Positions 1 to 12,809 of a stretch of DNA of 64,000 nucleotides are shown piece by piece. This DNA comes from Cephalopachus bancanus. Its lineage: Eukaryota > Chordata > Mammalia > Primates > Tarsiidae. The DNA is taken from the NCBI GenBank assembly GCA_027257055.1, contig JAPVLO010000073.1, positions 7,244,501 through 7,308,500 on the forward strand, given 5' to 3'. A program made the translations under genes and the position numbers. The notes under the pieces were generated by a model. It saw only the letters and a list, made by a program, of their open reading frames with translations, made no database searches and was not told the origin of the DNA. Position 1 is the stretch's first letter. Each line of letters opens with the position of its first letter.

Positions 1-115
1 ACACCCAAGGAAACAGAGAGCTAAATAAGTTACCCAAAGTCCCCTGGCTAATAAGAAAGGGAACCAGATTTGAAGTCAGGACTGCCTGACTCTGGAACTC
101 AAACTCTAAGGCTAA
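1..115 (-). repeat. MIR SINE fragment
   Basis: This reads as the reverse complement of a MIR core: an AAGGAAACAGAGAG-like start, then a spaced match to the AAGTTACCCAAAG and ACTGCCTGACTCTGGA segments. It is old, diverged and cut by the window edge. Confidence 0.7.
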
Positions 116-1763
116 CAGCTGGTCTTTTTAATTTTTATTTCCAGATATATATTTTTTTCCAGATATTGTTTCACACCCCAACCTACTAATGTGATGATTC
201 TGCTGTTATGTGACTTTGCTTTTGAAGAAAACTAAAATTCATCCCAAACACAATCTCATCATTGCTTAGAGTCTTCTTTCCAGGTGTGGGTAGCAAGTGC
301 TGTATTTATCTTGCCACTGGGAAAACGGAGGGACCGGCAGTCACATGAATCACCCTTGATTATGCAGCTAGCTGAATAAGACCCATGAATTCCAGCTTTG
401 CCTATGGGGAACACTCACGCTCATAAAAATAATGGTTCTGCTCTTTGTGGTTTTTTATTGTCTGTTTTTTCTTAAGCATCAAATAAGGATTAGAGTAATT
501 CTTGTTGGAAGAGAAACCCCTTAAAAATGCCAGTTCAGCAGTTTGCAAAGCTATTTCAAGAGGAATGCTAACCAGTCAAAACAGTCACTGTAGATTAGAA
601 AGGAACTGTGAATTTAGTAAAACATCTTAGGAGAGTGTCTGTTAAAAACAATAGAAATTGAGAAATTCTATTTGCTAAGGTGACCGAATCCCTAGCCCAA
701 CTGGGACCCAAATAAAGAACAGTTACAAATACCTGCCTGGGCCTGGAACATATTTCAGTTATATTCTTTGGGAGCTTTGATTTTTAAAAAATTTTATTTT
801 GTTTCATTTTATTTAGAATTTTGTAAGCTAAAAGCGTGAATTCTGGAAATATTTAACTATCTAATAGGAAGCAAGCCATCTTTCTTCTTTCCCTACTAGA
901 CCAAAATAAGAAAACTGGAGACAAAATATATTCAGTGGCAATTTGGTGTCTTACAGCTGGAAAGGTGGGATAGTTTCATTCCATCTTGATTTTCCGGCCT
1001 TCTAAGATTCAGTGCTCACTTTGGTATCCCACTGTGAACTGACTCGAAAATAACCTCCATTGTGTTCATCCTGGAAAAACCCAGGGTAATGAAATAAATA
1101 AAGATGTAAGCAAATGATTGTGAATTACCTGCCTCTGACTTGATCACTGGAAAAGGGAATCTGTGCTGTGGAAGATTTCAACTGATAGTGTATAAATTCG
1201 TGATGTTCAGGACTCTTGAGAGGGAGCATTCGTGGCTAATAAAAGATAGTAGCTAATTTACAAATGTGTTCAGAGAAGGCACGTTCTCCCTAGTTCAACA
1301 GGAAACAGTGGCAGTAAAGATGAATAGCAGACCCACATATTTATGAGTCCTCTGGAGTCCCCAAGCAGAGGGACATCCATCCATCCATCCATTCGTGCAG
1401 CTGGTGCTTTTTAAGCATCCACAGTGTTCAGAATGGGACTTAGATAACCAGTCCCAGATCCAATTCTTGAAAACCTTAACAGTCTATTGATGAACTACAC
1501 CATGTAAACAAAGATTAACATGAGCCAGCGAATGATAGGAGCTAAGAGAAGGAGAAACAGATGGCTGTGAGAAGACAGAAATGCTGTTTCTCCCGGATGT
1601 AGAAGATCTGAGAGAATACTTTTATTACCGTTTAGTAAATCCTGCATGCCTTTTGCCAGTGTAAGCTGTGTTATTATCCATTTCATTTTGTTTGATTTGT
1701 TGCATTCTGGCAATAACCCAACCTGGTCATGTCATAGTAGGCAGAGACTCACTAAGGAGCTCT

Positions 1764-1948
1764 AACATTTATTGAGCATTTACTACGTACCAGACATTAG
1801 CCTAAGCCCACACTTATTTAATTTTCTGATATATTGTCCCTGTTTCACAGATGAAGAAATCAAGGCAAGCATGAATAACTCACCTAAAGAACATAGCTCG
1901 GTTAACAGTGAAAATTTCAATCTGGGGAGTAGAACTCTTAGTCTGCTT
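1764..1948 (-). repeat. MIR SINE
   Basis: It shows the antisense MIR hallmarks in order: atttattgagcatttacta, cagacattagcctaag, a tttcacagatgaagaaat segment and a final ggagtagaactctta. Confidence 0.8.
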
Positions 1949-2083
1949 GGTCTTCTGAGTTATACCTTGTTCGCTGAGGTTTTTTTTGTTGTTGTTTTGG
2001 GGCCTCTTGTGATCTATGATTTGTTCATACCAGCTGCTTCTGTCATGAGGCAGGTGGTCAGGCATTACTTGATATGCACATTC

Positions 2084-2243
2084 CTTTTTTTTTTTTTTGT
2101 CAGGGTCTTACTGTGTCACCCAGACTTGAGTGCAGTGGCACAATCATGGCTCACCACAGCCCCAAACTCCTGGGCTCAAGGGATCCAACCTTCTCAGCTC
2201 TCAAGGAGCTGGGACTGCAGGTGTGCACCATCATGCCCAACTG
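2084..2243 (-). repeat. Partial Alu
   Basis: A T run is followed by cagggtcttactgtgtcacc, a gagtgcagtggcacaatca segment and gctgggactgcagg. Only one arm is present, so this is a monomeric or truncated Alu in antisense orientation. Confidence 0.85.
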
Positions 2244-2401
2244 ATATGTATATTCCCACTCATCTGGGGGCAACTTTGCTAAAACTGACAGTCAATTGCT
2301 GCAGGTTCTTGGGGGACCTGGTTCTTGGGGGAACCTAGCAGAAGGTCATTGCTAGGCCTCATGCATCTTTAAAGCTTAACAGAGTGTTAATGTTTTCACA
2401 G

Positions 2402-2490
2402 GTGTAACACAGAGAGTGAGTGGTACCAAATCCACGAGAATATCATCAAAAAGCTGAATGCGCGTTATAATTTGACTGGCTCCAATGCAG
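2402..2490 (+). CDS. DOCK4: DOCK4 internal exon just upstream of the DHR-1 domain
   Basis: This 89 nt exon follows an acceptor ending ttttcacag and is closed by the strong donor gtgagt. Its first base completes a codon split after two bases (a methionine by comparison with the known protein). It then reads 29 codons beginning CNTESEWYQIHENIIKK and ending NLTGSNA, and its last base starts the glycine codon completed at 23548. The residues match the segment of DOCK4 between the helical N-terminal part and the DHR-1 domain, roughly residues 335-365 by my estimate. DOCK4 is a cytoplasmic guanine nucleotide exchange factor for Rac1 and Rap1 that works with ELMO proteins. This linker segment has no catalytic residues of its own. 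DOCK3 is the closest alternative, but the continuous match over six exons favours DOCK4. Confidence 0.93.
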
Positions 2491-4065
2491 GTGAGTATAT
2501 GGGTTGACTGACTTTCCCTACACTTTTCATTCCAGGCCCTTACTTGGAGTTGTCTGTGTGCGAAGGAAATAATCAGCCCTTGTTTTTCTCTCTCTTCACT
2601 CCCTCACTTTAAAAATGCTCAGTCAACCTTCTGGTATGTCCTCTAATACTATGATAGGCTTGTGAAAAACGCACTCCATTCTGGTTTGAAACAAAGAATA
2701 GGATCTGGATTTGTTCAGTGATATCAAATCTAGAGACTTCTGTGTTGTTACCGAAGGCTAAAAACCAAATGAGAAATATGCTTGGGTCCATGACTGATGT
2801 GTGAAATAGTTTTGATAAACAGCGATCTGTCAGGAAGGTCTAATAGAAAACATGCTTCACTGCCCACAGCTGGCTGCGAGCAGTAACGCTATTAACAAAC
2901 ATACAAGTTCACACATTGACGTTGGCTAAGAAGGAAAGTGATGCTGACTACAGTGTCATGTAGGGAAAGATGTAGATATGCTTGTTCAGAGGGGACCAGA
3001 AATATTATATACCACTGTAACATGGAGTATATGGTACATAGTATTATATTATACTAATAACATAGACAATATACTACATGTATAGATTATATAGCATATA
3101 TAGCGACATCTTTAAGTTTGGTCCATAAACAAAAGCTTGGTGAATATCGTTTGCTCCATATCTGCCATTCTCACCCAGATCGAAGCAAAATAAATTATGC
3201 AGTTGCGTACTTTCATTGACATTAAAAAAACTTCAAATTAAGTTAGCTGTTTCTTGAACTGAATATGTTGTGTTGTTTTTTGTTGTTTTTTAAAGGCAAG
3301 ATTTATTGATTGGACAGAAAAACTCCCAGAGTGGGAGGGAACCTGTGAGGGTTGCCCCGCTGATTTTTATGACTGATTTTTAAGGCATCTTAAATACAGA
3401 TATTTGTGTTATAGTTCAACTTGCCTGGCAATTAGAAAAACTGGAATTTAAATTCAGACCACCTTTTTTTTTCAGACTTGGCACATCTCGTTAGGCTGAA
3501 CTGGCCCACAAAGAGAAAATAACTGCAGGCAAGCTTTGTGGTTCAGTTCAATGAGAACTTAAGTACCCTCGACTCACACATGTGGCAATGCTTCCGGGTG
3601 TAGTGAGGGGTGAGGTCAGTTTTCTCCTCCCTCCTCTCAGAGCAGGGGAAGTAACTTGGGTTTTATTTGATGCAGATGATCATTTGCTTTGGACAAAGTC
3701 TGGTATCTACCACTAAATAAACAAGATACTTGGAGCACTTACTATTGCGGGCATAGTCTCTAAAGGACTTGGAGGAGACAGTGAACGTGGAATATGACAT
3801 GGAACTGTACTATATGCTTGTCTTTTCTTTTCCTGTAAAAGAATGAGAACTCAACTGGTTATATGCAACCAAATGGTTTTATTTCAGTGTTCCCTCAGTA
3901 AGATGGTAGAGCTTCTGCTTTTTAAAAACTTAGCTTGCCTAATTCATTGGTGAGCTTCCAGTCAAATCCACTAGTTCTGTTCTAAACCTGTTGGGGTTTC
4001 TTACCATTGACCATTATTTTGTCATTAAATACACTGTAGCTCTGTGTCTACTGTCCAATTCAGTA

Positions 4066-4675
4066 GACACTAGCTGTTGAGCACTAGATATGAGCCTACC
4101 ACAGCACTAGGACTGAGATGTGCTGTAATTGCATACCTGATTTTGAAGTCTTGGTACGATACAAGGAATATGAAATATCTCATTCATAATTTTAATATTG
4201 GTTCCATGTTGAAATGGCAACATTTTGGATACATTGGGCTAAATAAAATATGTTATTTTTGGGCAACCCTCTTTCAGATCCCTTCCCTCTTGGGAACTTT
4301 CTGTCTTCTTAATAAACTCCTGCAAAAAATATGTATATTATTTTTACCCCTACTGGAACAGAGATTTTTTAATTATCCCACATCTCACTACTTAAAAATA
4401 ACCATTACCAACATTCGATAAACTTTTCCACAGATATTTCTGTATGAATAATTATAGAAAAAAGAGAGCTATATAGCCTTTGTATTGAAGTGAAATACTA
4501 CTTTTTGAAATCTTTGCATAAATTTTCACAGAACTGATATCACACTATATATGCTATTTTAAGTTATAAAATATATTATTACAATTAATTTTATTTGTTT
4601 CTTTTACTTTTCTAATATGGCTACTAGGAGGGTTTAAGTTTCATTTGCAACTCACATATTTCTGAGTCAGTGCTG
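4066..4675 (+). mobile_element. hAT-like nonautonomous DNA transposon, interrupted
   Basis: The left part (ctgttgagcactagatatga at about 4073, then tgaaatggcaacattttgga) and the right part (atattattacaattaatttt to about 4670) match the two halves of the same old DNA element seen intact at 28762-29079. Between about 4259 and 4560 foreign sequence is inserted. It begins with an LTR-like end (4262-4325) containing AATAAA and a short A run, and continues with L1M-like sequence. The superfamily name is from memory of the CTGTCCAATA termini and is uncertain. Confidence 0.5.
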
Positions 4676-5279
4676 CTCCAGACTCAGTTTATAAAGGATA
4701 ACTTTTTTTAAAAAGGTTCTTCCTATGTCTCACAAACACATTCATTACACCTTGTTCCTTTCTGCCTATTACCTGTGGATAGAGGAGTTGTTAACCATTG
4801 TGTATCTTGTTCTTTTTCTCTGAGAGGCCTGTTATCTTAACATGCTTGCAGTTATCCTCTATGTGAATAAACAAGTATAACTAACCCTAACCTTCTGGTT
4901 TTTCCCACATCGTCCCTGACCTCCCTATCATTATAATGTGGACTTGACAATCCAGGAAATATCAGACTGTGGGATACCCTTCTTTCCCAAATCCTTGTCA
5001 TCTCTTAGACTTTCTGCCCTCTTCAAATATGCCTTGTGCAAAACGACATCCATCTGTTGTTGGGTTGCTTGAGTATATCATGGTCCACACTCTAAGGTGA
5101 TACCCAGTTTCCTCTTGAATCATGAGGGAATTCTCAGTAATGGACTCTGATTTGTAGCTCCAGATAGATTCCTAACATAACTGATCCTGTATTCTATAAA
5201 GCCTCTGTTCAGAGTCAGGGTTCCAGTTAAACCAAACTATCAATGTCTTCCTGCTTACAGATGGGAGTCATCTCTTAGA

Positions 5280-5478
5280 GAGTATGGTGTGGTGTTTAGG
5301 AGATTTTCTTCTGCAAGCAGGATGTCCTAGATTTGAATTACTCTTTCACTGGATAATAGGAGTATCATCCTCTAAGGGATATTGGGAGGATTCAAAGGGA
5401 AAATATATGCAAAGTACTTACCATGGGACTTGATACGTGTTAAGTGTATGTGTTTAATGTTAGTTATTATTATTATTT
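5280..5478 (+). repeat. MIR SINE
   Basis: The sense-strand MIR order is visible: gtatggtgtggtgtttagga, tcctagatttgaatta, attgggaggattcaaa, atgcaaagtactta and the terminal ttagttattattattatt. Confidence 0.8.
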
Positions 5479-6337
5479 TTTACCCACTTTGAAGCCGTCA
5501 TCTGAGATATTCTACCCCTACTTTTTAAGTCACTTTGTTTCATTTTTTCAGAATGGATCCTGATTTAATCTCCTTAATGAAGACTTCTAGAATAATACAG
5601 TTGGATTATTGATCGGTTGAATCATTGAGATAACCTCGCCTATGCTTTTTCCCCTCTGTCTCCTCTCTGCTGATTTGATTACTAATATCTCTTTCTGGGT
5701 TCTTTTAATTTCATTGACATCCTTCTGATTATATATATGAACTCTGGGAAGGAGGGGCAGCACATTCTGTTTCCCTGGGTAGTTCCTCAGATGCTTGGTG
5801 CTCCACACACTCCATGTGTTTTGTCGATTTTATTGACTCACTGACTACTTATTCTTTCTGGAATTCTGAGTGAGGCTTTACCAGAAAGTGAGATCCAAAC
5901 CACCGAGTCTTACCTTTTCTGTTTACAGCCCTTGTACTGAAGCAAAATGCTGCTTTTTGAAACCGTTGCAGAGAATGAAGCAAAGCATTGTGCTATAAAG
6001 CCTTATGTAAGGCAGGACCCGTCTCCATTTTGCTGCTTACTGTGATACTTAGATTCCTAGGTAGACAAATGTTCACTTTTTACACCTGGCTTGTGCTAAA
6101 GAGCCCTGTTCATTCTCCTGTCCTCATGGTCTCAGCCTTTCTCCATCTTTCTCTCTTCAAGCCCGGATCCCAGCCAGGCCCACACAGCCAGCGTCCACCT
6201 GCCCTCTAATCTCCTGGTCTCTACCTGATAGCCTCTCTCAAGCCAAGGCAAACCCAGCCCTAAGCCTTATCAGCCTTATATTGCTCCAGAGAGAGAAAGC
6301 TCAGGAAGAAGCTTTAAAAATATTTTTAAGCATATGC

Positions 6338-6725
6338 AGTCTGACAAGTTCGCAAGCTCATCCTAGAAAAAGTGCTACACAGCTCATTGCTGAATATCAC
6401 TATGGTCACTTTCAAAGTACTCCCCTTGGGAAGCTATGTGTCAGTGCCAGCGCCTAGTCCACCTGTTAAAGCAATTTTGGGACTCTTTTTCTGGAATGGT
6501 CATCAAAGCTCTTATTGAATTATCCTTCATGTTCTGAATGTCATCAAATGTCTTTCCTTCAAGATTTCCTTTATCTTCAGGTAAAGAAAAATGTCACTGG
6601 GGCCCAGATCAGGTGAGTAGGTAGGGTGCTCCAATATAGTACTATATCTGAAATATATTATATAGTAAATATAGTACTGCCAACATAAGCTCACCATGGC
6701 AAGTTCGTGAACTTAATCGTCAGAC
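6338..6725 (-). mobile_element. Internally deleted mariner-type element, family with gtctgac ends
   Basis: The element starts gtctgacaagttcgcaagct and ends aagttcgtgaacttaatcgt plus cagac, so the two ends are inverted copies as in a mariner. Read on the minus strand, the interior contains a decayed mariner transposase C-terminal region, including a HPTYSPDLGPSD-like stretch around 6590-6640 and the GEYFE-like tail near 6420. An AT-rich stretch (6640-6677) marks the deleted middle. It carries many stops and is inactive. Confidence 0.7.
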
Positions 6726-6727
6726 TT

Positions 6728-6899
6728 CTGATGGCTATTCCAGAAAAAGAGTTCCAAAATTGCTTTGATGGGTGGACTAGACACTGGTGTCGGTGCATAG
6801 CTTCCCACGGGGAGTACTTTGAAGGTGACCATAGTGATATTCAGCAGTGATGTACATAGCACTTTTCCTAGGATGATTTGCAAACCTAATTGTCAGACC
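6728..6899 (+). mobile_element. Truncated mariner 3' end, same family, opposite orientation
   Basis: From gatggctattccagaaaaag to cctaattgtcagac this is an inverted, diverged copy of 6338-6504, with matching blocks in reverse order (aagagttccaaaattgcttt; ggggagtactttgaagg; gaccatagtgatattcagca). It begins immediately after the terminal repeat of the neighbouring copy, so the two make an imperfect inverted repeat of about 168 bp per arm. Confidence 0.75.
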
Positions 6900-8047
6900 T
6901 CTTATACTGTTCCCACCAAAGTTCCTACCCTTCAGTCTTGTGCCATCATTCCGTGTCACTTTGATCTATTTCCCTTCTTGAGAAGAGGGACTTCTATGCC
7001 AGCAGATATTTGGCTTCCTTATTATTGAAAGGGAGGCACATTAATGACTTACTTAAAAGTAGTAGGGGAGGCAAGAAACAAGAAATTGAAGTGGGAAATT
7101 ATGATGCCTAATGTTTAAACTATCACTGTGGTTAAATATGTTGGCTTCCACGGTTTTCTCCTTGGACCACGGGATTGCTAGTTAAGTGAAAGCAGTGCAG
7201 TCAAACGTTTTCAAGACAATTGGGTTCACTCTCAAAAGTGCTGTTTTTCCCTACTTTTCTCTGCGATTCATTGGTCATTGATACTAAAAAAAAGAAAAAA
7301 AAGGATAACTTTGAAATGAGTTTCAGAAACAAATTCTTCCAGCTAATTTCCAGACCCTTTATGCTTCATTGATGTCTTCCTTTTGGAGTTGTAATATTGT
7401 CTGGTTAATAGGGAAAGAATTCATCCATTTAACTGGGCTTTTTCCCTCTAACCTAAGACTTACGTTACAAAGGTACATTAACCACTATCTTAGTTGAGTT
7501 TAGAAACTCAGAAAAAATTGCAAGTGATCCATTTAACTTTTAAATACTAAAAGAATTGTATTAATATATCTCTATGGTTAGATTTAGTTAGATTGAGTAA
7601 TTTGAAATGCCCAAAATTGTGTGGTATGAGATTTTAAAATCCAAAGGTAATGTTGTAAGAACTTCAAATTCCAAAAATATTCATTAAAGTGAGCCTGGTT
7701 TAGGTTTGTTGAGCAAATGGTTTTTATAAATATCACCTCTGATAGATAGCAGCTGAATTCTAGGAATGTGAAATTAGATTGAGCCAATATGATTTACTGA
7801 GACAAATTAAGACTTGAAACAAAGTCTGTAAAAATCATTGACTACAGTTCAGTATGTCCTAAGAGAAACTTCAGAATCTGTTCATATTACTGTGTTTTTA
7901 TGAAATATTATTTGTTTTAGCTTTCACAATAGCTTACAGTTAGAAGAAATTGTATTTACTAATTAGGTAAATTTCTAAAATCTTTTTTTTCTTAGTAAGA
8001 GGAGCATACATGGTTGCATTCCTGCCAACTGTACTTTTTATTTTTTA

Positions 8048-8333
8048 TTTTTTTTTAGAGACAGGGTCTTGCTCTGTCACCAAGGCTAGAGTGAGTGTCA
8101 TGGCACAGTCCTAGCTCACTGCTGCTTTGAACTCCTGGCCTCAAGTGATCTTCTTACCACAGTCTCCTCGGTAGCCAGGACTTCAGGTGCACACCACCAG
8201 CATGGGCTAATTTTTTTTTTTTAATAGAGATGGAGTCTCACTATGTTGCCCAGACTTGTCTTGAACTCCTGGCCTCAATTCACCTCAGCTTCCCACTGTG
8301 CTGGGATTACAGACATGGACCACAGTGCCTGGT
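8048..8333 (-). repeat. Dimeric Alu
   Basis: This is a full antisense Alu with both arms (agacagggtcttgctctgtc and gagatggagtctcactatgt) and the ctgggattacagacatggac end. It is an older, J-like type with many differences. Confidence 0.9.
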
Positions 8334-8744
8334 CCTGCCAACTGTAATTGTTAAGCCCCACAGATGGTTAAAAGAAATTACCTAGATAAGGCACCCACAA
8401 CATATAGGGAGAGCAGGTTAGCTCTACGCAGGAAGTATGTTGTGTTCATTATTTTGCTGAGGTGAGTCTTTTGAGAGTTAGTGTTGTATTTTTGTGGTTC
8501 AGAGTCCTGTCCACACATACCAATGAAGTAATTTAATTGAGTATTACCGAACTGGTATAACTCTTAAGGATTTGATTGTTGAATATTGTATTTGCTTTCT
8601 AATATCATAAAAATCAAAGTGATACTTACTGGCACCACCTATTGATTAGAAATATAGTATGTGACCTTCTGCTTAATTTTGAAATTTCCTAATTATTAAA
8701 CTATGATCTTTCAAAAATTATTTCAATGGTTTTTTTCAGCTAAT

Positions 8745-9240
8745 TTTACTTAGAGAAAAGTTGTAAGAATAGTACAAAGAATTCCTAAATCCTAAAGGTT
8801 AACATTTTACTATATTTGCTTTTCTCCTTGTGCCATGTATGTGTGTAGTCATATATAATTCAATATACTAAATTGACATAATTCTTAAGAATTGCATCAG
8901 GGCTTGTGATGGTGTATGTTTGCGTATATATATATACATATATATGTACATATATATATGCATATATACACACATATGTACATATATACATTCATATATG
9001 TGTATATGTGTGTATATATATATATATTTCTCTTCCTGAACTACTTGAGTACAAACTGCAGACGTGATGCCTCTCTGCCCCTGCTTACTTCAGAACATGG
9101 CAACATTGCCACAGTACTGTTATCAAAATCAGGACGTTAACATTGATAAATACTGTCATCTAATCTACAAACCTTATTCAGATTTTGACAACTTCTCAAT
9201 TTTTTCTATAGCAAAAGAAAACCCAAGCTGTAGTGCATGC
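8745..9240. repeat. Old L1 (L1M-type) 3' UTR
   Basis: The segments agaatagtacaaagaattcc and ttaacattttactatatttg before the AT repeat, and cgtgatgcctctctgcccct, cagtactgttatcaaaatca, tctaatctacaaaccttatt after it, follow the L1M 3' UTR in order. The AT microsatellite at 8922-9027 interrupts it. A related piece occurs at 55680-55975. Confidence 0.7.
8922..9027. repeat. (TA)n/(CATA)n microsatellite
   Basis: This is imperfect alternating purine-pyrimidine sequence, mostly TA with ACATATAC interruptions. The short open frames over it are meaningless. Confidence 0.95.
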
Positions 9241-11989
9241 AGTTGTCATATCTTTTTAGTTTCCTTTAATCTAAATAATCCTCTTCTAATGATAACAAAG
9301 AAAAAAATAATCCACAATATGATAGCAAATTATATTGTAAGATGTTTTTGAAGCTTCATGCAGTATTTTTTAAAAAAACTAAACCCAAATTATACGTTAA
9401 TGGAAGTAGTGCTTAGTGCTTAATTTTATTTTTTAAATTAGCTATAATTAGCTAATTTAGATATAATCACTAGCAATACTGTCTGGAAAATTTGCTATAT
9501 AGAAAAAATATGGAAAATTTCAATAAATTAAAATGATTGGATATTAAAATATAGTCATAGATACTGTTATAGAGAAGGAAAAATAGCTTTTCCTCATCCA
9601 AGCTAGGTTCATGGATGAGGCCCTGATAACAAAAGAAAAGCATATAAATAAATACTTAAGTTGTATGGAACATGCGAGCTTTCATTAGAAATGAAGACCT
9701 GAAGAAACAGGTAAATCTTAGTGTTTTTTTAAATAGTAGGTTTGTTGAAGAACAGGGAGTTATGAAGAAATATGATAGGGCAGAAAAGGTATTATTTAAT
9801 GGTAATAAAATGGAGGAAACTAAGCAAGACCTGTTTATTCAGATTCTTTTCTGCAACACTTTGTTTTCAGAGATAAGTATGTTTTTTTCCTCTGGGTTTT
9901 GGGAGGGCACCTCTTATGACCTGCTTCAGGGAGAAGGGCAGTGAAGGTCAGTGAGATCTTCCTACACATGCTGTCTCTCAAAATAGTAAAGGTGCCATCT
10001 TTAGGGTAATGTGTCCTGAACCTTATGCTCTATATACATTTTTTAAAAGTAGTTTTCAGTCAGTGGATTTCTGTGTGCTTGGTGTCGTGAAAAAAAAAAA
10101 TACAAACAGGTCATTATAGTCACAGTAAAAAAAAAAATGAACCCCAAAACCCTTTTTAGCCTTGACATAATCCTCAGTGTATACCATTAAAATGTTCACA
10201 TACTAAATCAGAATAAAGATGTAAAATTTAAGGTGAAAAATTTCCCTGAGTTGAAAAGGAAATGTTAAATTCCTTTTGAATGGTATCATCCCCTCCTACA
10301 ATTGTAGCTTCCACCAACTGTGGTCAAGTCCAGCTCTAATTTCTGGTCAGCAGATTTCTTTTATGGTTAAGACTCAATGGAAGTAAATAATTTCAGATGT
10401 CTTTGATGTCCCTTAGTTTGGCATTCTATGGCATGGATTGCTTCTATCTTATTTTCTCTACAACTCTTAGCCATGAGCTAACCACTTCTTCAGAGAAGAC
10501 ATAAAAGCCTCTCCAAAACTGAAATTTAGAACTAGTCGATCTGTGAACCAGGAGTTATGATCACAAAATTATTTGTTCATGCTTATCATATCTTTTACAT
10601 GTTAGATGGTAGACGGCCCAATGGATAAATTTCCCCGCTTCAAAGATCTCAAGGAAATGATCTTCAGATGGTAATCCTCTTGTCAGATGCTTTTAATTAT
10701 TCTCAGTCATGTCAAAATTGCATTTTTTTAACAGTAAACTTAGTCTAAGGGTGCTGTCGGCAATAGACATATTCACAAATTGAATAGCACTGATTGAAAT
10801 AAGAAATCAAGGTGTGACTATTAAGAAACTCTTTCTTTTCAACCTTGAGGGCATTTTGCACACATGGTTACTTTAGACTGACTATAGTCGATCCTAGTGG
10901 ATGGGATTTGGGATGCATGTGTAATTTTCTCCTTATAGTCTATTGCATTTGTTAGAATTAAACTGTGACCATATGTACACTCCTTTAACAAGTGAAATAT
11001 AATTAAAATATTATTCTTTAAATAAATAGGTCTTTAAAGTACATCTGAAAAAGGAGCTACATCCCTAAATTTGAGAAGTGGTAACATTAATCACATAAGT
11101 GTCTAGCTCTCAAAGATGACAATCTTGAAGGACAGCTGTCATTTGGGTAATCTGGTCCTGTCAGATAGAGGCTTGAAGTAACTGGGCTCCCTCCATCGCA
11201 TAATTAGCACATCATTAAGTAGACCTTTCATTACTGTTCACAGCTCCCACCTTGTCATCATTATCTTGATTTCTTCATCTAACCTGGCTCATTTTTGCTC
11301 TTCCAATCTCTTCCTACTGCTCTGGCTTTTGCTCCATTGAGTCATTTTTCTGCAATTTTGTCTCACTTGACACCATTGTCCTTTCTAGACATTGTACTTT
11401 CTTTTTTTCTTCTCCAGAGGCTCTGAAAGCCTGTCTCCGACCTCCCAGTATAAATGCTTCACCTTATTCACCAAGAATTTTACTACTTGGTGTAGCCAGA
11501 GTGTACCCTTGGAAATTCTCTCTAGCTTTGCATTGGACCCAAATAGGATATATAGCTTCTAATGTATTTATTAAAAAAGTCAATTATCTTACCCTATATC
11601 TGTAACACATAATATTCTAATGCCTGAAGCAGCACTTAGATGACTAATTTTGTAAATCAAGCACATGGGGGAGTACAGAAGTAAAAACTTTGAGCTGTAA
11701 TAATATTGAGGTTCTGATATGTTAGAAATGAACAGATTTCACTGAAGGTGACTTTCTAAAAGAATCTAATTTCATTTTTAGGAAGTTTTACTAACACCTC
11801 ATGATTTTAGTAATTTTTCAGTATGAGCTCAGAAATCCTACTTACTGTGTTTTGCTTCTAGTCCCCATCTCATAAACACATACAGAGTATATAAATACTG
11901 TCAAGAAATTGAGTTTTTAGAGTTCATTACAGAATGGTAGTATTAAGAGCTGCACCAACCTGCTCCAAATTGGAACTGCAACTGGTGAC

Positions 11990-12292
11990 TTTTTTTTTTT
12001 TTTGAGTCATAGTCTTACTCTGTCATCCAGAGTGGAGTGCAGTGGCACACTCATGGCCACCGCAACCTCAACCCGTTGGACTCAGGTGATCCTTTAGCCT
12101 CAGCCATCCAGGTAGCTGGAACTACAGTCATGTGCCACAATGGCTGACTAATGTTGTTGTTGTTGTTGTTGTTGTTGTAGACATGAGGTCTTGCCAAGTT
12201 GCCTGGTTGTCTCGAACACCTAGGCTCAGGTAGTTATCGCCTCTGCCTCCCAAAGCACTGGGATCACAAGAATGAGCCGCTGCAGCCAGCCT
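11990..12292 (-). repeat. Dimeric Alu with internal (GTT)n
   Basis: This antisense Alu runs from a T13 run to tgagccgctgcagccagcc. The central A-rich linker has become a GTT repeat (12152-12178). Confidence 0.9.
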
Positions 12293-12809
12293 GAAATCAT
12301 GTTTTAAAACAACACTAATGTCTACAATTTTTCCTAAGAGTATACGGCAAATGAAGAAACACTTATTCAAGAATAACTGCTAAATTCTTAACTGGTGTTT
12401 TAAGAAAGTATTTTTGGTGTTGCCTGTGAAATGGGACTGAGAACAAAAGTAGAACTGATGACTGAGTTAATGGCTATTGCAGATATAAAGCCAAGAAATA
12501 ACAGAGGTTCATACTAATATGATTGCCATGGAGATGAGAAAAAGTAGTGAAAGCTACTATATACTGAATATAGGAAGTTATATATCTTAGTGGTGTGTTA
12601 GATATGTGGGGATAGGAAAAAATGAGGAATCATGGAAGACTTCTGAATGTCTTATCTGAGAAACTACATAGATAATTGGCTTTGTACTGAGAGAGATCAG
12701 ATAAGAGAAGAAAGGAGAAGTAGTCATTAATATTGTCTTTTATAAATACATAATTACCTTTAGTGGTGCTCTTTGTTTTACTTGAGGACCTGGAATATGG
12801 TCTGGGGCA

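Larger units (their letters stand above)
1..2401 (+). other. DOCK4: DOCK4 intron, 3' part only
   Basis: This is the end of the intron before the first exon in the window. It is a phase 2 intron, since the exon begins with the third base of a codon. It contains two MIR fragments, a short (CATC)n run at 1374-1392 and one partial Alu. Between about 120 and 1760 I see only AT-rich unique sequence with no recognisable element. A short tandem duplication of ggttcttggggga lies at 2304-2334. Confidence 0.8.

Noticed and set aside
1772..2338. 188-codon plus-strand open frame
   Set aside because: It is composed of an antisense MIR and an antisense Alu; no gene-like composition.
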